Below, in pieces: positions 12,650 through 25,232 of a stretch of 64,000 nucleotides of DNA; the first letter of the stretch is position 1; each line of letters begins with the position of its first letter. The notes under the pieces were generated by a model. It ran no database searches. It worked only from the letters and a program-made list of their open reading frames with translations, and had not been told where the DNA came from. Source of the stretch: Sepiola atlantica (Eukaryota; Mollusca; Cephalopoda; Sepiida; Sepiolidae); the NCBI GenBank assembly GCA_963556195.1, contig OY744531.1:47128200-47192199 (forward strand), read 5' to 3'. A program made the translations under genes and the position numbers.

Positions 12650-13989
12650 TGTATTGTAATTATAAATACTAGTAAATATATGATTCCGTCGGTCGCATAT
12701 TTGTGTTAGTTGTTTTATTTAATTGATTAGTATGATGTTTTTTTGTTTGTTTTTAAAATTAAAATAGTCACCCCATCCTTTATTTTAATAAATAAAACAC
12801 GGAATAATAAAAACATAGTTTTCAAAGCTAAATTTACCTTTATGGCGTAAAATGTAAAACAAAACAGCATAAACCCATTCAAGGTCCTAAAAAGATAATA
12901 TTAGAAGTTTGGTATCTAAAATAAAATCAAGAATTATAAAACAAAATACAGTGAACTCGACTCTAAATTCAGTTATTCATTTACTCAAAAAATATGTTAG
13001 TTTTTTTATAAAAATAGTAATTTTTAAGTCAATTATTTCTTAAATTAAACAATTTGATTCAATGAATTTGTACTTTAAAGCATAATTTCTAATAATTAAA
13101 AAAAGAAAAACAAAACGTTTTAATGGAAAATCAAAGGATATATATCATTTTAGCGACTCGTACGATAAATCTCAGAGAATGTGGTATTTACATGTTATTT
13201 ATCAAATAACGGTCCCCCGTCCTGTGTTCATCTCTCTCTTTTTATTTTCTTTTTCTCTCTCTTTCCTTTTCTCTCTCTCTTTAATCTCTGTCTTTTTTTT
13301 CTCTCTCTCTCTTTCTTTCTCTCGCTTTTCTGGAAACAACTTTCTGCGCATTCGAAATAGAACGAAGGCGGTTAACTTGATGTTGGAGTCGATGCTGGCT
13401 GTTCCATCATATTCCATTACCATCTAATTTAATTACGTAACTGAAATGGTATTGTAGATAATAAACAATGTGTTTAATTAATATTCATCAAAATTATTAT
13501 CATCGAGGAATTTTTAAAATACATGAAGAAATCTTTTAAAAAACAATCATGAGTGTATATTTTCGAATACTAATTAATTAGACGCTTTAAAACGAAATTA
13601 ATTATGTAAATTTAAAAGACGCGTGATGTTTGGGGAAGTTTTGAAATGAATATGTATAAGAACTACTAAGTAGATATAAAAAGCAAACGATCAAATCTAA
13701 TAATATAGTTTCAACTTCAGACAGACAGACAGATACATGATATCCATTATAAATTATAATAATAATATAATAATTTAATGTAATAATCATACGGAAAATA
13801 ATATGATAATATATATAATAAATGGATAGCAATTCAATCTGTATTTAGTTAGTGCATTAATACATTTTTTTTCAATATTAGGGGCCCTAGTGTTGCCGTG
13901 TTTTAGGGGGCAGTATTGCATGGATGAGGGTAATTAATTCTAGGGAGTTTAGGAGTGGCAATAGAATGATGGTTTTGTTAGGGTTAATA
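12650..13989. other. AT-rich non-coding DNA
   Basis: No gene seen. Contains a polypyrimidine tract (13228-13326) and scattered AT-rich sequence. ORFs at 13179-13427 and 13202-13423 are translations of that tract. Confidence 0.55.
13228..13326. repeat. (CT)n/(T)n polypyrimidine tract
   Basis: About 100 bp almost wholly C and T on the plus strand (CT repeats mixed with T runs). Confidence 0.9.
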
Positions 13990-15300
13990 GTTTTGAGCTT
14001 TTATCTTATTCTCTAATGGTGACAAGAAGGTGTGATCTATTGTGCCTACAGCAAATTGAAGGTTACTTGTGTTGTTGTTTTGAAGTTTACCTCTATCACT
14101 AAGGAAACTATCTCACGTTTTTCACTTAAGCATAGGTAACAAGGTCAATTTATGAAAACAGATACTGGTTTTCTAATAGTGTTCCATTCAACTGTTCGTG
14201 ATAGATTATTATTTGTTACTTCCCAGTTCTATATGGAAAGTGAATATTCGATCTTATTGAATAAGCATTTATTGCCGGTATATATTTTTTTTCAAAGTAT
14301 TACCAGCCAATCCTATATAGCATTTTTGTGGCTTAAGTTTTCTTTAGATGAAATAATTTCCTGGTAGACTATTTGGGTTGTGAGGCAACTTAGCTGCAGG
14401 GGACATTCTGTTTTGGTGATGCAGTTACAAGTCTTAATTTTTGTTGTTGTCATCATTTAATTCAGTATTTCTGTTGCCGTTTAATATATTATCGTTATGT
14501 TTTTAAATGTTTTCCTAAGTTTTCGCTAAAACTGTAGCTTATTATTAATGAGTGTACGTAGTATATGATAAGGAAGGAAGTGTACGTTAATTAAATCTAG
14601 GAATATTTTACCAAGCTATGTTTAAACTATGTGATTACATGGGGGAGTAAACCGAATGATGTTTCTACTTCTTCCTTTTATATGTTTATTGTTGGCCGTT
14701 GTAGGTCAAATATATTTAATTTGGTTGTTTTTGTCAGCTCTCGTTTTGTGTTTTATTGTAAAAAGTGTTATGTTCATTAAAATTACTTCATTAGAAAAGC
14801 TGTTGTTAATACTGTTTTCAATTTATTTGGGAATGCGTTTAATTATAGTTTTAGGGTGATTATAGCGTAAACCCACATGTGAAGTATTATCTTTAGTAAT
14901 GAGTTCGTAAATGTTTTTGTTTAAATCAAATGTTACATCTAAGAAGTAAACTATATTAATGGTTGATGATATTTCCACCTGAAGACTTAACCTGTTCATC
15001 AATTTAAGAATGATCTTTTAAAATTTATACACTTTTTACCATTTCAGTTTTCTACCACTAGTAGGCCATCATTTCTATATAATCCTATATATTATATGTT
15101 AATGACTTTTGTGATATTATATAATATGAAGAGTCAAACTAGGTCGCTTACCTCTGTTGATTCCAAAGAACCCATGAACACATTGAAAGATCCAGATCGA
15201 TTGCTTTTAGTCAATTTTCCTGCTTGCTAATGAGCAGTGTATTTCTGCATTTTCTTATAACATTGATTTCCTCTAAAATATCAGAGAAAAGGGTAGCTAA
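13990..15300 (-). pseudogene. Penelope-like element, RT plus GIY-YIG nuclease, decayed
   Basis: Read on the minus strand through several stops and frameshifts, this follows the order of a Penelope-like retroelement. A block resembling the family's FDVxMGSxDGAE segment lies near 15140-15200. The RT active-site block reads YRNDGLLVVEN (YRND at 15068-15079), where the family has YRDDGL. FLDVTFDL follows near 14925-14950, then an NHPKTIIKRIPNKL block and a FTPP motif near 14650. A Cys-rich stretch (CNCITKTECPL, about 14390-14440) precedes a GIY-YIG-like segment (YIGLAGNTLKK, about 14292-14330). A final CYLCLSEK block lies near 14115-14150. Such proteins copy their RNA into DNA at a nick made by the nuclease. 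No intact frame remains, so it is a dead copy. Confidence 0.8.
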
Positions 15301-15309
15301 AATATCTTT

Positions 15310-15490
15310 TCGAAAAGTTCTTTTATTATTTGTGAACTTTTTCTGGTGATTTTGTAGTGTTGCAGAGACGATATTTACATACAAATGTTGTTTGGCACAA
15401 AACAAATGAAACGGACCGTTTAATATATTTCACAGAAATTTGGAATTTTTGGAAATGTGAACAAAATAAAAATAAAAGTAATAAAACAAA
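15310..15490. repeat. Dispersed repeat R1, copy 1 (short)
   Basis: Matches 28070-28250 and 58896-59070 closely: a GCAGAGACGATATT core, a TGTTGTTTGGCACAA block, GACAAATGA-like and AAATGTGAAAAAATAAA-like 3' parts. On the minus strand all three copies can be read as VNIVSA followed by a Leu and a QKK. It lies directly upstream of the minus-strand Penelope-like relic. Class unknown; only this 3' half is present. Confidence 0.8.
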
Positions 15491-16143
15491 CCATGGTTAT
15501 TGGAATATAATAAAACAAACTGTTCTATATTTTGCTCTGTTATCAATGATTGACAAACATTGAGCTGAATTCTCAAAGGAGACTACAAAGTAAAAGGATC
15601 TGATGATATATGATAGTACATATATTGTCTTTAATAATAAATGATATATATGTGTGTGTGTGTGTATAAAAATCAATGTAGAAATATATACTTTAATATA
15701 TCTATATTCATTTTCAGTATTTTGACGTGTAGGCATATCAATTTCCCCTTATATAAAAAATAAAAGGTTTTTCTTAAAATGGGAACAAAATATTAGGCTG
15801 CGATCCGTCGGCTTTCGTCAGTGTAATGGAGGATTGTGTGTGTACGGTTGGAGTTGGGTGGTGGTAGTATGAGTAAAAAGGGGTGAGGAAGGACACTGTA
15901 ATAGTGTAAAATAAGGTGTCCGTCCCTAATGGCTAAGAGGCAAGAGTCAAGTAGTCATACACATGTTCAATTGTACTTGGATATAAATAAATGTAAATTC
16001 ATTTATATAGATAGATACACAAGTGAACCTGTGTTTATACATACCTACGCCTACACAGAGACACACCATCACGTTTACTTTTGTATGCCAGCTTACCGAT
16101 ACACATGCGCACACACAGACATACATCTATATAGACATAAAGC
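15491..16143. other. AT-rich non-coding DNA
   Basis: Contains a short (TG)n at about 15651-15664. No gene recognised. Confidence 0.55.
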
Positions 16144-16171
16144 ATATATATATACATGAATATATGTAAAT

Positions 16172-16234
<63 letters not shown>
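16144..16234. repeat. (AT)n microsatellite
   Basis: AT tract, imperfect at the start and pure from about 16188. Confidence 0.97.
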
Positions 16235-16238
<4 letters not shown>

Positions 16239-16275
16239 AACCACAATGAAAACATTGGTAGACTTTTTATAGTTT

Positions 16276-16498
16276 TTTTTCTAATTTCAGCCTAAAGCAC
16301 AAAGACACAATCACTGATGACGATCGAGAAATCGAAAGCGCTCGGGAGACTGACAACGAAACAACACTCTGTGTCATATAGTTTATACTAACACCTAAAA
16401 TGAGAAAACGTGCTCGCCGTGTCGAGAAGCTAACAAGGAAAGTAACAACAAAAATTGCGTATTTGTTAATTAGGTCTGCATAAATAACGATTTGCTGC

Positions 16499-16531
<33 letters not shown>

Positions 16532-17040
16532 TGTATATAGATAGATAGCGTAAGAATCAAACATCTCCTTAATAGACGTGAACAATCGCTCAAACAACTG
16601 AAGTCAGCGAGAAGCTTACTCAGACCTGTCGCACCCCTAGCAGCATCTGAGGAAGAGGCCAAAATACAGCTGTGGACCAGACGGCGAGAGAATGCCCCAA
16701 TCTTATTGACATTGGACCCGACTTCTGGGTCCCTCCCTTCCAGTTAAGAGGCACACTGGTTCTAGTGTATGATACTAAACCGCAGGAGAACAAGAATGGG
16801 GCGATCAAAAGTTGACATGAGTATATCGGCTACAAAACTGACCCAAGCATATGTGAATGTGGAAAATAAAACCATACAATGCAACACCGCCTTGTCTGAC
16901 CTCTTGAAAAATCTTGCATGGTACAACATTAATACAAAGGACTGTGTAAAGAAAGTGGAAAACTGTTGTACGACCATATGCTTCAAAAACACTCACAGAA
17001 GAATAAAAGATAAAACAGCGCGATAACTCAAAGTAGAGGT
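16276..17040 (+). other. Unrecognised coding-like stretch
   Basis: Base composition and codon-like texture differ from the surroundings. A polypyrimidine tract plus TTTCAG (16290) looks like a 3' splice site. It is followed by an open frame rich in Asp, Glu, Arg and Thr that ends at a TAG near 16380. A second open segment (about 16541-16746) reads with many charged residues (for example EEEAKIQLWTRRREN). A third (16769-17026, 85 codons) contains KTIQCNTALSDLL and KVENCCTTICF. I recognise no domain. A microsatellite (16499-16550) splits it. It may be exons, a decayed retroelement or chance. Confidence 0.3.
16499..16550. repeat. (AT)n-(GATA)n microsatellite
   Basis: AT run ending in ATAGATAGATAG. 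Confidence 0.95.
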
Positions 17041-17606
17041 ACATAATCTGGTGTTGATTAAATACAAAGATGAAAAACTACACCTAATAATTAAAAAAAA
17101 AATCAGAAACACTTGATACATTTTGCTTCAAAGTTTTCATTTTCCCAATCATTCTATCCAACAATTAAACATTTGGAAAGTGTTTCGTCAGTGAATATGT
17201 CTATATTTTGAATAACTGCCAGAGGCCGCTGTTTGACCTTTATCCTATTACTAATGATTAGGCGTGAAAATTCGTGCCTCCGTTTGAACTTTTACTCGAA
17301 TACAATTTCTACATATTGAGAAAGATCAACATTCCATGCCTTTTAAATCTACAATAGCCGACAAAGCTCGTAGAAGAAGAACACAGTCTCGGACGAATCC
17401 AAAGAATCGCCTCCAAGGTTAAAATCTGGGAATGCCAGATTTCGAATTTAATAACACTTTTGTTACAGTAATCTTGAATTATAAACGAGAAACCGAAGCG
17501 ACAAAACCCTCCACATAAATATACATTATAAATTAAAATAGATTTATTAGTAGCTGTTCTATAAGGCAAAATCGCATGATTTAATGCATATGTAGTATCT
17601 ATCTAT
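17041..17606. other. Non-coding DNA
   Basis: An 86-codon minus ORF (17309-17569) has no recognisable motif. Nothing else seen. Confidence 0.5.
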
Positions 17607-17607
17607 A

Positions 17608-17662
<55 letters not shown>
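17607..17662. repeat. Compound (CT)n-(AT)n microsatellite
   Basis: CT units followed directly by AT units. Confidence 0.97.
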
Positions 17663-17665
<3 letters not shown>

Positions 17666-18800
17666 GTAGAGAGTAGGCGGAATGTAATTATCTTTTAAAA
17701 TCGACAAGACATTAAATGTAAAACAATAAATAGGTATCTGAATGTACCCGGCGTTAGCTGGGAATCAATTTGTTTATCGAATTTATATATTTCGAAAATG
17801 ATGGGGTAAATTTCCTAAAACTAAGTAAGGATTAAAATTAATGAATGTTCATGTACGAATAATATAAAGGACGATTAAAGAATACGTGCCTTGTAGGTCT
17901 GTTGATATTTGTATTGCTGTAATCTCGAGTATTTTGGAAATGATTTGTAATAGACAACCAATAGGGTTCCTAGTAAAAACGTGTAGATAGAAGGGAGCGT
18001 CTCTTATTCAGGGGGTATCAACGTACAACACTATTAAATAATAATAGTGCTATTAAGGTATGTGTTATGAAAAATTTATTCACTTGGTTATAGTGGTACT
18101 GGATCTAAGACTGGCAGTGATTATCACTCTAACCGCTTCAGTGTCTTAAGAGAAAATTTCGAAAATGAATAAATATAAATATTTAAAGAAAGCGAACAAC
18201 ACTATATCATACTTTCTGAAAACATCCTCAGTAATTGACCTTAATTATTGCAGAAGTAAATTTCTATATGAAGCTATTTAATAGAAAGGTATAGCTGTTT
18301 AATAAATCGGGAAATATAACTCTTCCCTTTTTATATGATATACAAATAATGTTTAATCAAATAAAAAATAATACCAAATAAAATACATTTAGTGAAGCTA
18401 CAATCGATTATATTTATGCCAAGAAATATCATCAACTTTGTTAAAACGCTAGTAATAGTGTATAACTTACAAGGGTATAAATAAGATCGTTAGTGTAGAA
18501 AGAAATGCCATACTAGCTAGAACGAATGTCAAATTCGTATTACAAATAGAATGTAGTGACATATAGCCAGAATGTCGCCAGCAGCGTATTTAAAATTGAT
18601 GTGTTTCTTGTTTGCGCAACATTGGGTACTTTGGCAAGTATAAACAGTACACACAACACGTCACATGAAGGTTGTCTTATCTCTTTAATACATTAGTCTT
18701 GTAGAACTGCGATAATCCCTCACAAATGCATATTTCTTGATGACTGGTGAGATTATCAGCCAATACGCTTCAGTTATGTTTGCGCCTTACCGCGACTAAT

Positions 18801-18803
<3 letters not shown>
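17663..18803. other. AT-rich DNA with a CCCGGCGTT motif
   Basis: At 17747-17762 the sequence reads ACCCGGCGTTAGCTGG, a variant of a motif also seen at 31328 and 57860. No gene seen. Confidence 0.5.

Positions 18804-18877
<74 letters not shown>
18804..18877. repeat. (AT)n microsatellite
   Basis: About 37 AT units ending in a CGCACACACAC step. Confidence 0.97.
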
Positions 18878-18878
<1 letters not shown>

Positions 18879-19350
18879 GCACACACACTGAGTACTCAAG
18901 AGAGAGAGTGAAAAGGGAAAACAAAAAATAAGAAAGAATAAATCTATACCGTTTTAAAGCATTCTGTTATTTTTATCCTTTATTTGGGATGTTTCGCCTG
19001 AAAATGTGAGAATATTTCCTGCTAATTTGTAACAATGATACATTTTCACAGAGGTTTTTTTATGGATTGAAGTAAACTACATTATGTTCAAATCAAACTC
19101 ATGCGGTATCTACCCTGTCGATTGTAACGATGTTTATTAGTAAATTATTTTTCGGATATATAAACATATGAATGAGAAAAATAAACATATATGTCTCCTA
19201 TTCGTGTCCTGTTATTGTTTGAATCATGGAAACCTATTTATAGAGACAATGAAATATACACGAATAAAAAGAGACATTCCCAAATTATACGTTTTGAGCC
19301 CCCTTTCTGTTTCTCTCTTTCCGTCTCAGCTAAAAGTTAAATCGTATTAC

Positions 19351-20155
19351 TGTGACACAACGTGTGAAATCTTTTTGGAGAGCTAGTGCTCCCAATACAA
19401 TTTGCAATTCTTGTCCCAGACTTAACGCTGTCGTTTCGAAGAGAGAATTAAAAATCGACAATTGTGTGTTCACACCCAGAATGTGACCACGAAAGGGATT
19501 GCCGTTTGTCAGACGCTGGACTGACAGCTTTACGAGTTTAAGTCTAAACATTGTAATCCATGACCTCCAATTCAAAGGTAAACGAGTTGACCTATCTTCC
19601 TGAAAACAACACATTTGTCGAAACTTTGAGCGGTGTATGTTGTGTGTAGTGTGTGTGTCTCTCTCACATTCTCCATTTCCCCTCTCTATGTCTCTCTCTA
19701 TCGCTAATGCTACAGCGAAGAGATAGGACAGTCGGCTTTTGAAATCTGAACGAAAAAGACGCGTGCTTGACACGATCGACGGGTTTAGCCAATCTTCGAG
19801 TTTTAAATATGTTCTTCAGTAAAAATAAATGATATCTTTATATTTAAAAGTAAAATGGTTTGTTGCATTATTACATAATGTTTTATATCTAGCATATGGT
19901 CTCGAGCAAACAGCCAGTCCAGCAGCAAGCCGACCAAATACCCAGCCGAGTATGAACTGTTTATGCTGAGAGCTTGGTATCGTGCCAGAATAACCATGTG
20001 ACACTCCCCGGCAGTGACTATCGCGAAACATGATTGCTCGCTGGCGATGACGACGATCACATTTCGTCCTTTTTCAAAAATCGTTCCGTACCCCGGCAAA
20101 TGATCGTGTAACAAAGATCCGGTTGAGATCGCCCCCGGCAAACGATAGTATTACA
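19351..20155 (+). repeat. 5' LTR
   Basis: Starts TGTGACACAACG. The proposed end is the ACA at 20153-20155, directly before a primer-site-like TTGGTACAGAATG. Only the first 135 bp can be checked against the truncated 3' LTR, so the end is inference. Confidence 0.55.
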
Positions 20156-20168
20156 TTGGTACAGAATG
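20156..20168 (+). promoter_or_regulatory. Possible primer-binding site
   Basis: TTGGTACAGAATG resembles, with a one-base gap, the TGGTATCAGA used by retroelements primed from initiator tRNA-Met. A related sequence (TTGGTATCGTGCCAGAAT) lies at about 19974, so the choice is uncertain. Confidence 0.3.
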
Positions 20169-20601
20169 ACCATGTAAAAAACACAGGCTTACCACTGACG
20201 CAACCCAAAAATACACAGACACAACAAATAGCGTGACACAACCACAGTAGAAAACAAAAATCCACGGACACAACCTACGAAAAAATCAACGAACATAATC
20301 CAAAGACCAGCCACTTCTTACCGTAACGATCACCACAGAATCAACAAAAGAGAAAAGAGACCACGCCTTAAACCCCGCAAGCTTTGTTAGGTGACTTATT
20401 TCTTCTGCTCTCGTTTGCTCTGTAAATTTGTTGGTAAATGATTTATAAAAATTATTCGTGTATATAGCTTATTCTTTAACCATATGTTACTAAAAATAAA
20501 AAATAAACAAAATTGCTAACACTATTAAGACCCCAAAATAGAGTGCTAACAATTGGATGGAAGATCCGAATATTTACTGAGAAAGCGTCTGGTTTAAGGC
20601 C

Positions 20602-21200
20602 ATGTCTAGCTGCTATGAAAAAGAAAGAACGGGTCTACAACCTAACAGACCCAGAGCTAAAAAACCGGAATGGATCGGAGAACATCTCAACGACCATACA
20701 GATACCACCAGTAATGCCTTGGTCGATGAGATATTAGTGAAGTATGGTAAGGTTATCGATATAGCCGATGCCGCCATTACCCTAATTAAAATAAGGCAAA
20801 ATCAAGGCGACGCACTCGCAGACTTAGCACATAGGATGAACAAGCTTGCTAAGTTAGCTTACAGGGGCACAGCTATGAAGACAAGTTCAGCAGTGCAAAT
20901 GTACTAAGCTGATTGTTTCATAGATGCTCTAATTAACCCTTTTATTAAGGAGGGTGTGGACAAATCCAATCCGGCAACCTTATCGGAGGCTTTGTCTCCA
21001 GTGAGGCAAAGCTAAAAGCTCTACGAGCGATAAGGAAATGGTCACGAAAAGGAACAATTTATTGTAAATGATAGATTATTAAACGGCGTTAACTGGTAGC
21101 AGGCGCCTAGGATTACTTTTACTAGATTTAGGGTACTTACGACTAAACTCTTCAGCAAGATAGAGTCAAAGAAAACACATGGTTGCTACAACTGTAGCAA
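20602..21200 (+). pseudogene. Retrotransposon gag-like protein, broken
   Basis: An open stretch of 101 codons (20602-20907), continuing past a TAA for about 40 more codons, is rich in helical charged sequence (ALADLAHRMNKLAKLAYRG, then a run ending ATLSEALS). This resembles the capsid part of a retrotransposon gag. Farther on, CYNCSKG (21184-21204) is the first half of a CCHC zinc knuckle; the second half is lost to stops. Gag would form the particle that packages element RNA. At least three stops or frameshifts are present. Confidence 0.6.
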
Positions 21201-21559
21201 AGGCACAAAAGTCGTAGTGTAAGGTTTGTGCGTACAGTTCGGCAAAATCTAGGAAACCGCAGCGAAGACATTTTTGCCATAAGAGGCTACAACGGGACTG
21301 CCCATGGTCATCTGAGGGAGAAGTAAATAACTTCAACTAGGAAAAATAAAAACCATGGTTCCCTAATAAAGACACATTACCACCGGCATGATCAGATTCC
21401 GGGTACGTGTAACCATGTCAAGTTTTCGAAGCAAGAAGGAGCTCGGTGAATCCACTGAAGAACAAACCAAACAAAACAAGAAACTCAATGATTTAGCAGA
21501 GCCTAGGGACACAAACACCCCTACCAATGCACCATAATGGGTTTTATGGTAAAAATAAG

Positions 21560-21952
21560 GGGTCGGCCGCCAGAGGCACTGATCGACACTGGATGAGAGG
21601 TATTGCTCCGGAAAACATCAGTTTCTGAAGAATTAAAATCGGAAAAAGGGAACTAAGGAATTCTACTCTAACAGTTACTCTGGCAAACGGACAAAATATG
21701 ACCTTTGATTACCTTTAAAGGGAGGATGTAAAGGCTTTGTCAAGGATCTATATACATCCAGACTTAGATCGGGAGTGCATATTAGGCGCAGACTGGGTGA
21801 CAAGAAACTGCGATCAAATAACCTTTTATCCTAAGCGATTAAAGGTTAACAAGGTAAATATACCACTTGACATTTATACCGGTGGTAAAATAGACGATTC
21901 CTCACGGAAAAGTGGAGATTCCACAGTGTATTACTACTGTAACATTTGTTGA
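21560..21952 (+). pseudogene. Retropepsin-like protease, broken
   Basis: The active-site motif ALIDTG is at 21576-21593, followed at once by a TGA stop where the family has a small residue. After a frameshift the frame resumes (21737-21952) with RECILGADW, the ILGxDF-like block of retrotransposon proteases, and a Lys/Asn-rich tail. In a live element it would cleave the gag-pol polyprotein. It cannot make an active enzyme here. Confidence 0.65.
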
Positions 21953-22715
21953 GACTAAAAAAAAGACACAAAAGAATTCACCTCGTCGCAAGACACCAGT
22001 AAAAATGTAAACCCGTGATAGAGGCAATTATCGTGTCTACCCGCTTACCCACATCACCTATGTGCGTGGCTCGTAGAGGCCTCAGTAATACCATCACCTT
22101 TCCACTGGAAAAACCGCTATTCAAAATATTTTTTAAATTACCTCCCCCCAATTGAAAGTAGCAGATCGCAAAATGAAAAAACTTCCTGAACCGACCGAGG
22201 AATTCATCTGAGAGTTGTCTGGAGAAAGAAGGGAAAAGGTCATACACCAACAAAACAATAAAAACATAACTGAATTTACTAAAATTAATAAAACTAATGG
22301 TTTTATAAAAAAAAACTGTAAAAATAATCAGCGACATTTCATCAATAATACATGAACAAAATAAAATTAGTCAATGTAAAATGACTATAAAAAGAGACAA
22401 TTTATGTATTTTTAAGAGAAACAGAAAGAACGAAAGCATGAGATGAGTTTATATTTTAGGAGATAAAGCGAGAGAGTAAAACTTTAAAAATAGGGAATTA
22501 ATAATGTCAGGGTAACATGACTATTACAAAAAAGCATGAAATAGTTTCATAATTCAGGAGAGAAGATGAGATGTTAAAAATAAAAAAAATGAACTTCATG
22601 AAGTTGTTTTTACTATTAGTTTTGAAAAAATGCACTCATCGACTCGTTGTGCTATGTATACACCTGTTGACCCTTCTGATTGCATAGCAAAATGTATTGA
22701 TCATAGGGTAGTGCA
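21953..22715. other. Interior of LTR element without recognised pol
   Basis: Here RT should follow. I find a short open stretch (to about 22250) but no RT, RNase H or integrase motif; a deletion is the simplest reading. Confidence 0.45.
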
Positions 22716-22848
22716 TGTGGCATAACGCCTGAACCCTTTTGGAGGAAGGTGATCCTAATACACTTCGCAATTCTTTTGCCAGACTCGACGCTGCAATTTC
22801 GAAGAGAAAATTAAAAATTTAGAATTGTGTTTTCACACCCAGAATATG
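22716..22848 (+). repeat. 3' LTR, truncated
   Basis: Matches 19351-19485 with scattered substitutions; similarity ends after CACACCCAGAAT. Confidence 0.75.
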
Positions 22849-24605
22849 TAGTAGTCTCTTCAGTATGTGTGATCCTGTTATTTTGATACATATGTGGGCA
22901 ATATTACACACGCAAAAATATGTACGTCTACTTTTGTCACTGTCTTATGTTATGGGTATGTAAATATGTGCTGATCTAGAAAGTAAGTGAAAGGGGAAAT
23001 AAGAGTTGTGTAAGTCGTTATCTTTCACGACACATCCTACATCTAAGCTATGTTCAAATATATCTTCTATTTACACGAGATAAGATTATTATATACATTA
23101 GAAAAACGCATGTATACTTAGAGGAAATGGGAAGAAGGATAGAGAGAGTAGAGAGAAAAAAGTATGCATCGGGGTGTGATTTATAAGTGGCTAATGGATA
23201 CCTGTCATGTCTATTCCTGTAAGCACTTTGGGACACAGACGTATATTTCAAAAATGACCGGACATCTGACATTCAAGCAAATTTCTTTTTCAGTTTTTTT
23301 TCTTTCTCTTAAACTATTTGTCAACTGATAAATTGACTAATTGGCGAATCGATTGCAACGAATGAAACACAATCAGCCTTCATTTCATCCCTTGCGTTGG
23401 ACCTCTTTCCGGGAATCTGGACTCTTTAATTCAGGCATAGAATAACACACTTTCAGAATATTTATTTTTCCGTAGTAAATCTTTTAACATTGCCCATAAT
23501 GTACTAGAAATCAAATAGACACATCTTACCGATGTAATGCTTTAGTGCCATATTTTTACCATTACCAAATGATATGGTTAAAGTTATATACTAACATTGC
23601 CATTACGAATAATATAAAGATTAGTTAAAGCTGTATGCAAAAACAATAAAAAGTTAAACATATTAATTAATATAATAACAGTAATAACAATAATATGAAT
23701 AATAAATTATAATAATCAGGATCAATCTAAAGCAACAGTGAGTTTTCTGTGTGAAGTCTGGTATCTTAATTTTCCTCAGTTTCGGTTTAGAAGTCGACAT
23801 CCAATTTATATAAAAGTGTATAGAATATGTTTGCATCACATTTATATCCCATTGCGAAGATTAAAATCAAGATGTAATGAAACCAACCTTATGTGTAGAA
23901 TCCTTATTCAAATGTTGATCTAAATCCATTAAATTATTTAGATTTTAGAAATGTGCAATACGTATTGTTTTTTTACGAAGGCGTTTTATATTCTGTTTTC
24001 CTTCTTTGAATAAAACTATATCAAAATGAATAGGATGCATATTGCCTACCCTTACGCCTGGGAAACTGTCTTCTGAAATTTATACTCATCGGCTCATTCG
24101 TTTACAAGTGAACCCTATAAATATAAATATAAATATATAAAAACATACACACACCTACATTAAAATAAATATAGATAAGTCGTTATAAATTAAGTCAATT
24201 TAATAATTCACTGCAGTAGTCTTCGGTCATCAGAAGCGTATTATTAAATCCTGAACGTCTTATTCATACAAATTGAAACTGTATAGCAAAGCGAAATTTA
24301 AAAAAATATTAACTCCTGTCGTGTCAACTGTATTCTTTTATTTTAGTATTTATTTTTTGCGAGTACATATTTGTTTACTTAGGTGTTCAATAGCAAAACA
24401 TATATTGATTAATATGTCTGCATTTAGCTATACATTTTATATTTTCATTAAACACATAATTTAGTTAACAATACAACTGACATAATTATTTAGAAATCCA
24501 TTTGTAAATAATCTTGTATATTCTTAGAAATATAATAACACATTGTAAAAACTATATATTATACCATAACACCAATGTATAGACAACAATATCAAACGAC
24601 AAACG
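22849..24605. other. AT-rich non-coding DNA
   Basis: No gene or repeat family recognised. ORFs of 60-72 codons here carry no motif. Confidence 0.5.
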
Positions 24606-24780
24606 TTATGTTTTATTTATTGAGCATTCTTGTTCGTAGTTACCTCGAAATCGAATAACAAATCTCCGCATGAAAGCACTTGCAACGACTAGTTAGACTG
24701 CAGTGCCGTAATACGGAAAAACAGCTGTCAATAGATGACTCTCTCCTTCGCTCTCTCTTTTTTCTCTCTCTCTATATATA
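24606..24780 (+). repeat. SINE-like repeat S2, copy 1
   Basis: Resembles 28860-29050. Shared blocks are CAAATCT, GCATGAAA/GCGTGAAA, a GCCGTAATACGG hairpin-like core (GCCGTGGTACGGC in the other copy) and AACAGCTG/ATAGCTGC. It runs into (CT)n-(AT)n. No RNA polymerase III box is clear enough to class it firmly. Confidence 0.5.
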
Positions 24781-25179
24781 TGTTTATTTATTCAATTATA
24801 TTATATTTACAAAAATGTTATAAATATATTTTCAAGGATATCTTATAGCATGATTTCCAGAAATATCATCGAAATTCCCAATACGATGATAGATGTTCAG
24901 TATTAGAAATATAACATTAATATTGGCTATATAAGATAAAAAAACAATATATCTAGGACTGAACGTATTTATTTGCATATATTCTTAACATGTTCAATTA
25001 ATAATTCCAGTTCTCTGAAGCCCGAGCTTTGTAAACATTATTATTTTCTCATCAGAGGAGTAAGAAACAAAGTTTTAAAAAGCTCGAGCTAAATTGAATT
25101 GAACTTCTTACTCGAAGATATTAAGATAATATGTAAATAGAAATGTTCAGTCTTGAATAATATATTTTGTTGTTTCAAA

Positions 25180-25181
<2 letters not shown>

Positions 25182-25230
<49 letters not shown>
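25182..25230. repeat. (AT)n microsatellite
   Basis: AT tract that abuts the 5' end of the recognisable Penelope-like sequence. Confidence 0.97.

Positions 25231-25232
<2 letters not shown>

Larger units (their letters stand above)
19351..22848 (+). mobile_element. LTR retrotransposon, gag-protease only, decayed
   Basis: Two direct repeats bound it. The right one (22716-22848) matches the start of the left one (from 19351) over about 130 bp. Both begin with TG (TGTGACACAACG versus TGTGGCATAACG) and share TTTCGAAGAGA and TTCACACCCAGAAT. Between them lie gag-like, zinc-knuckle-like and aspartic-protease-like stretches in the order expected for a Ty3/Gypsy-type element. RT, RNase H and integrase are not seen, and the right LTR is truncated. 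The order and TG ends are seen; the superfamily is inferred. Confidence 0.75.
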
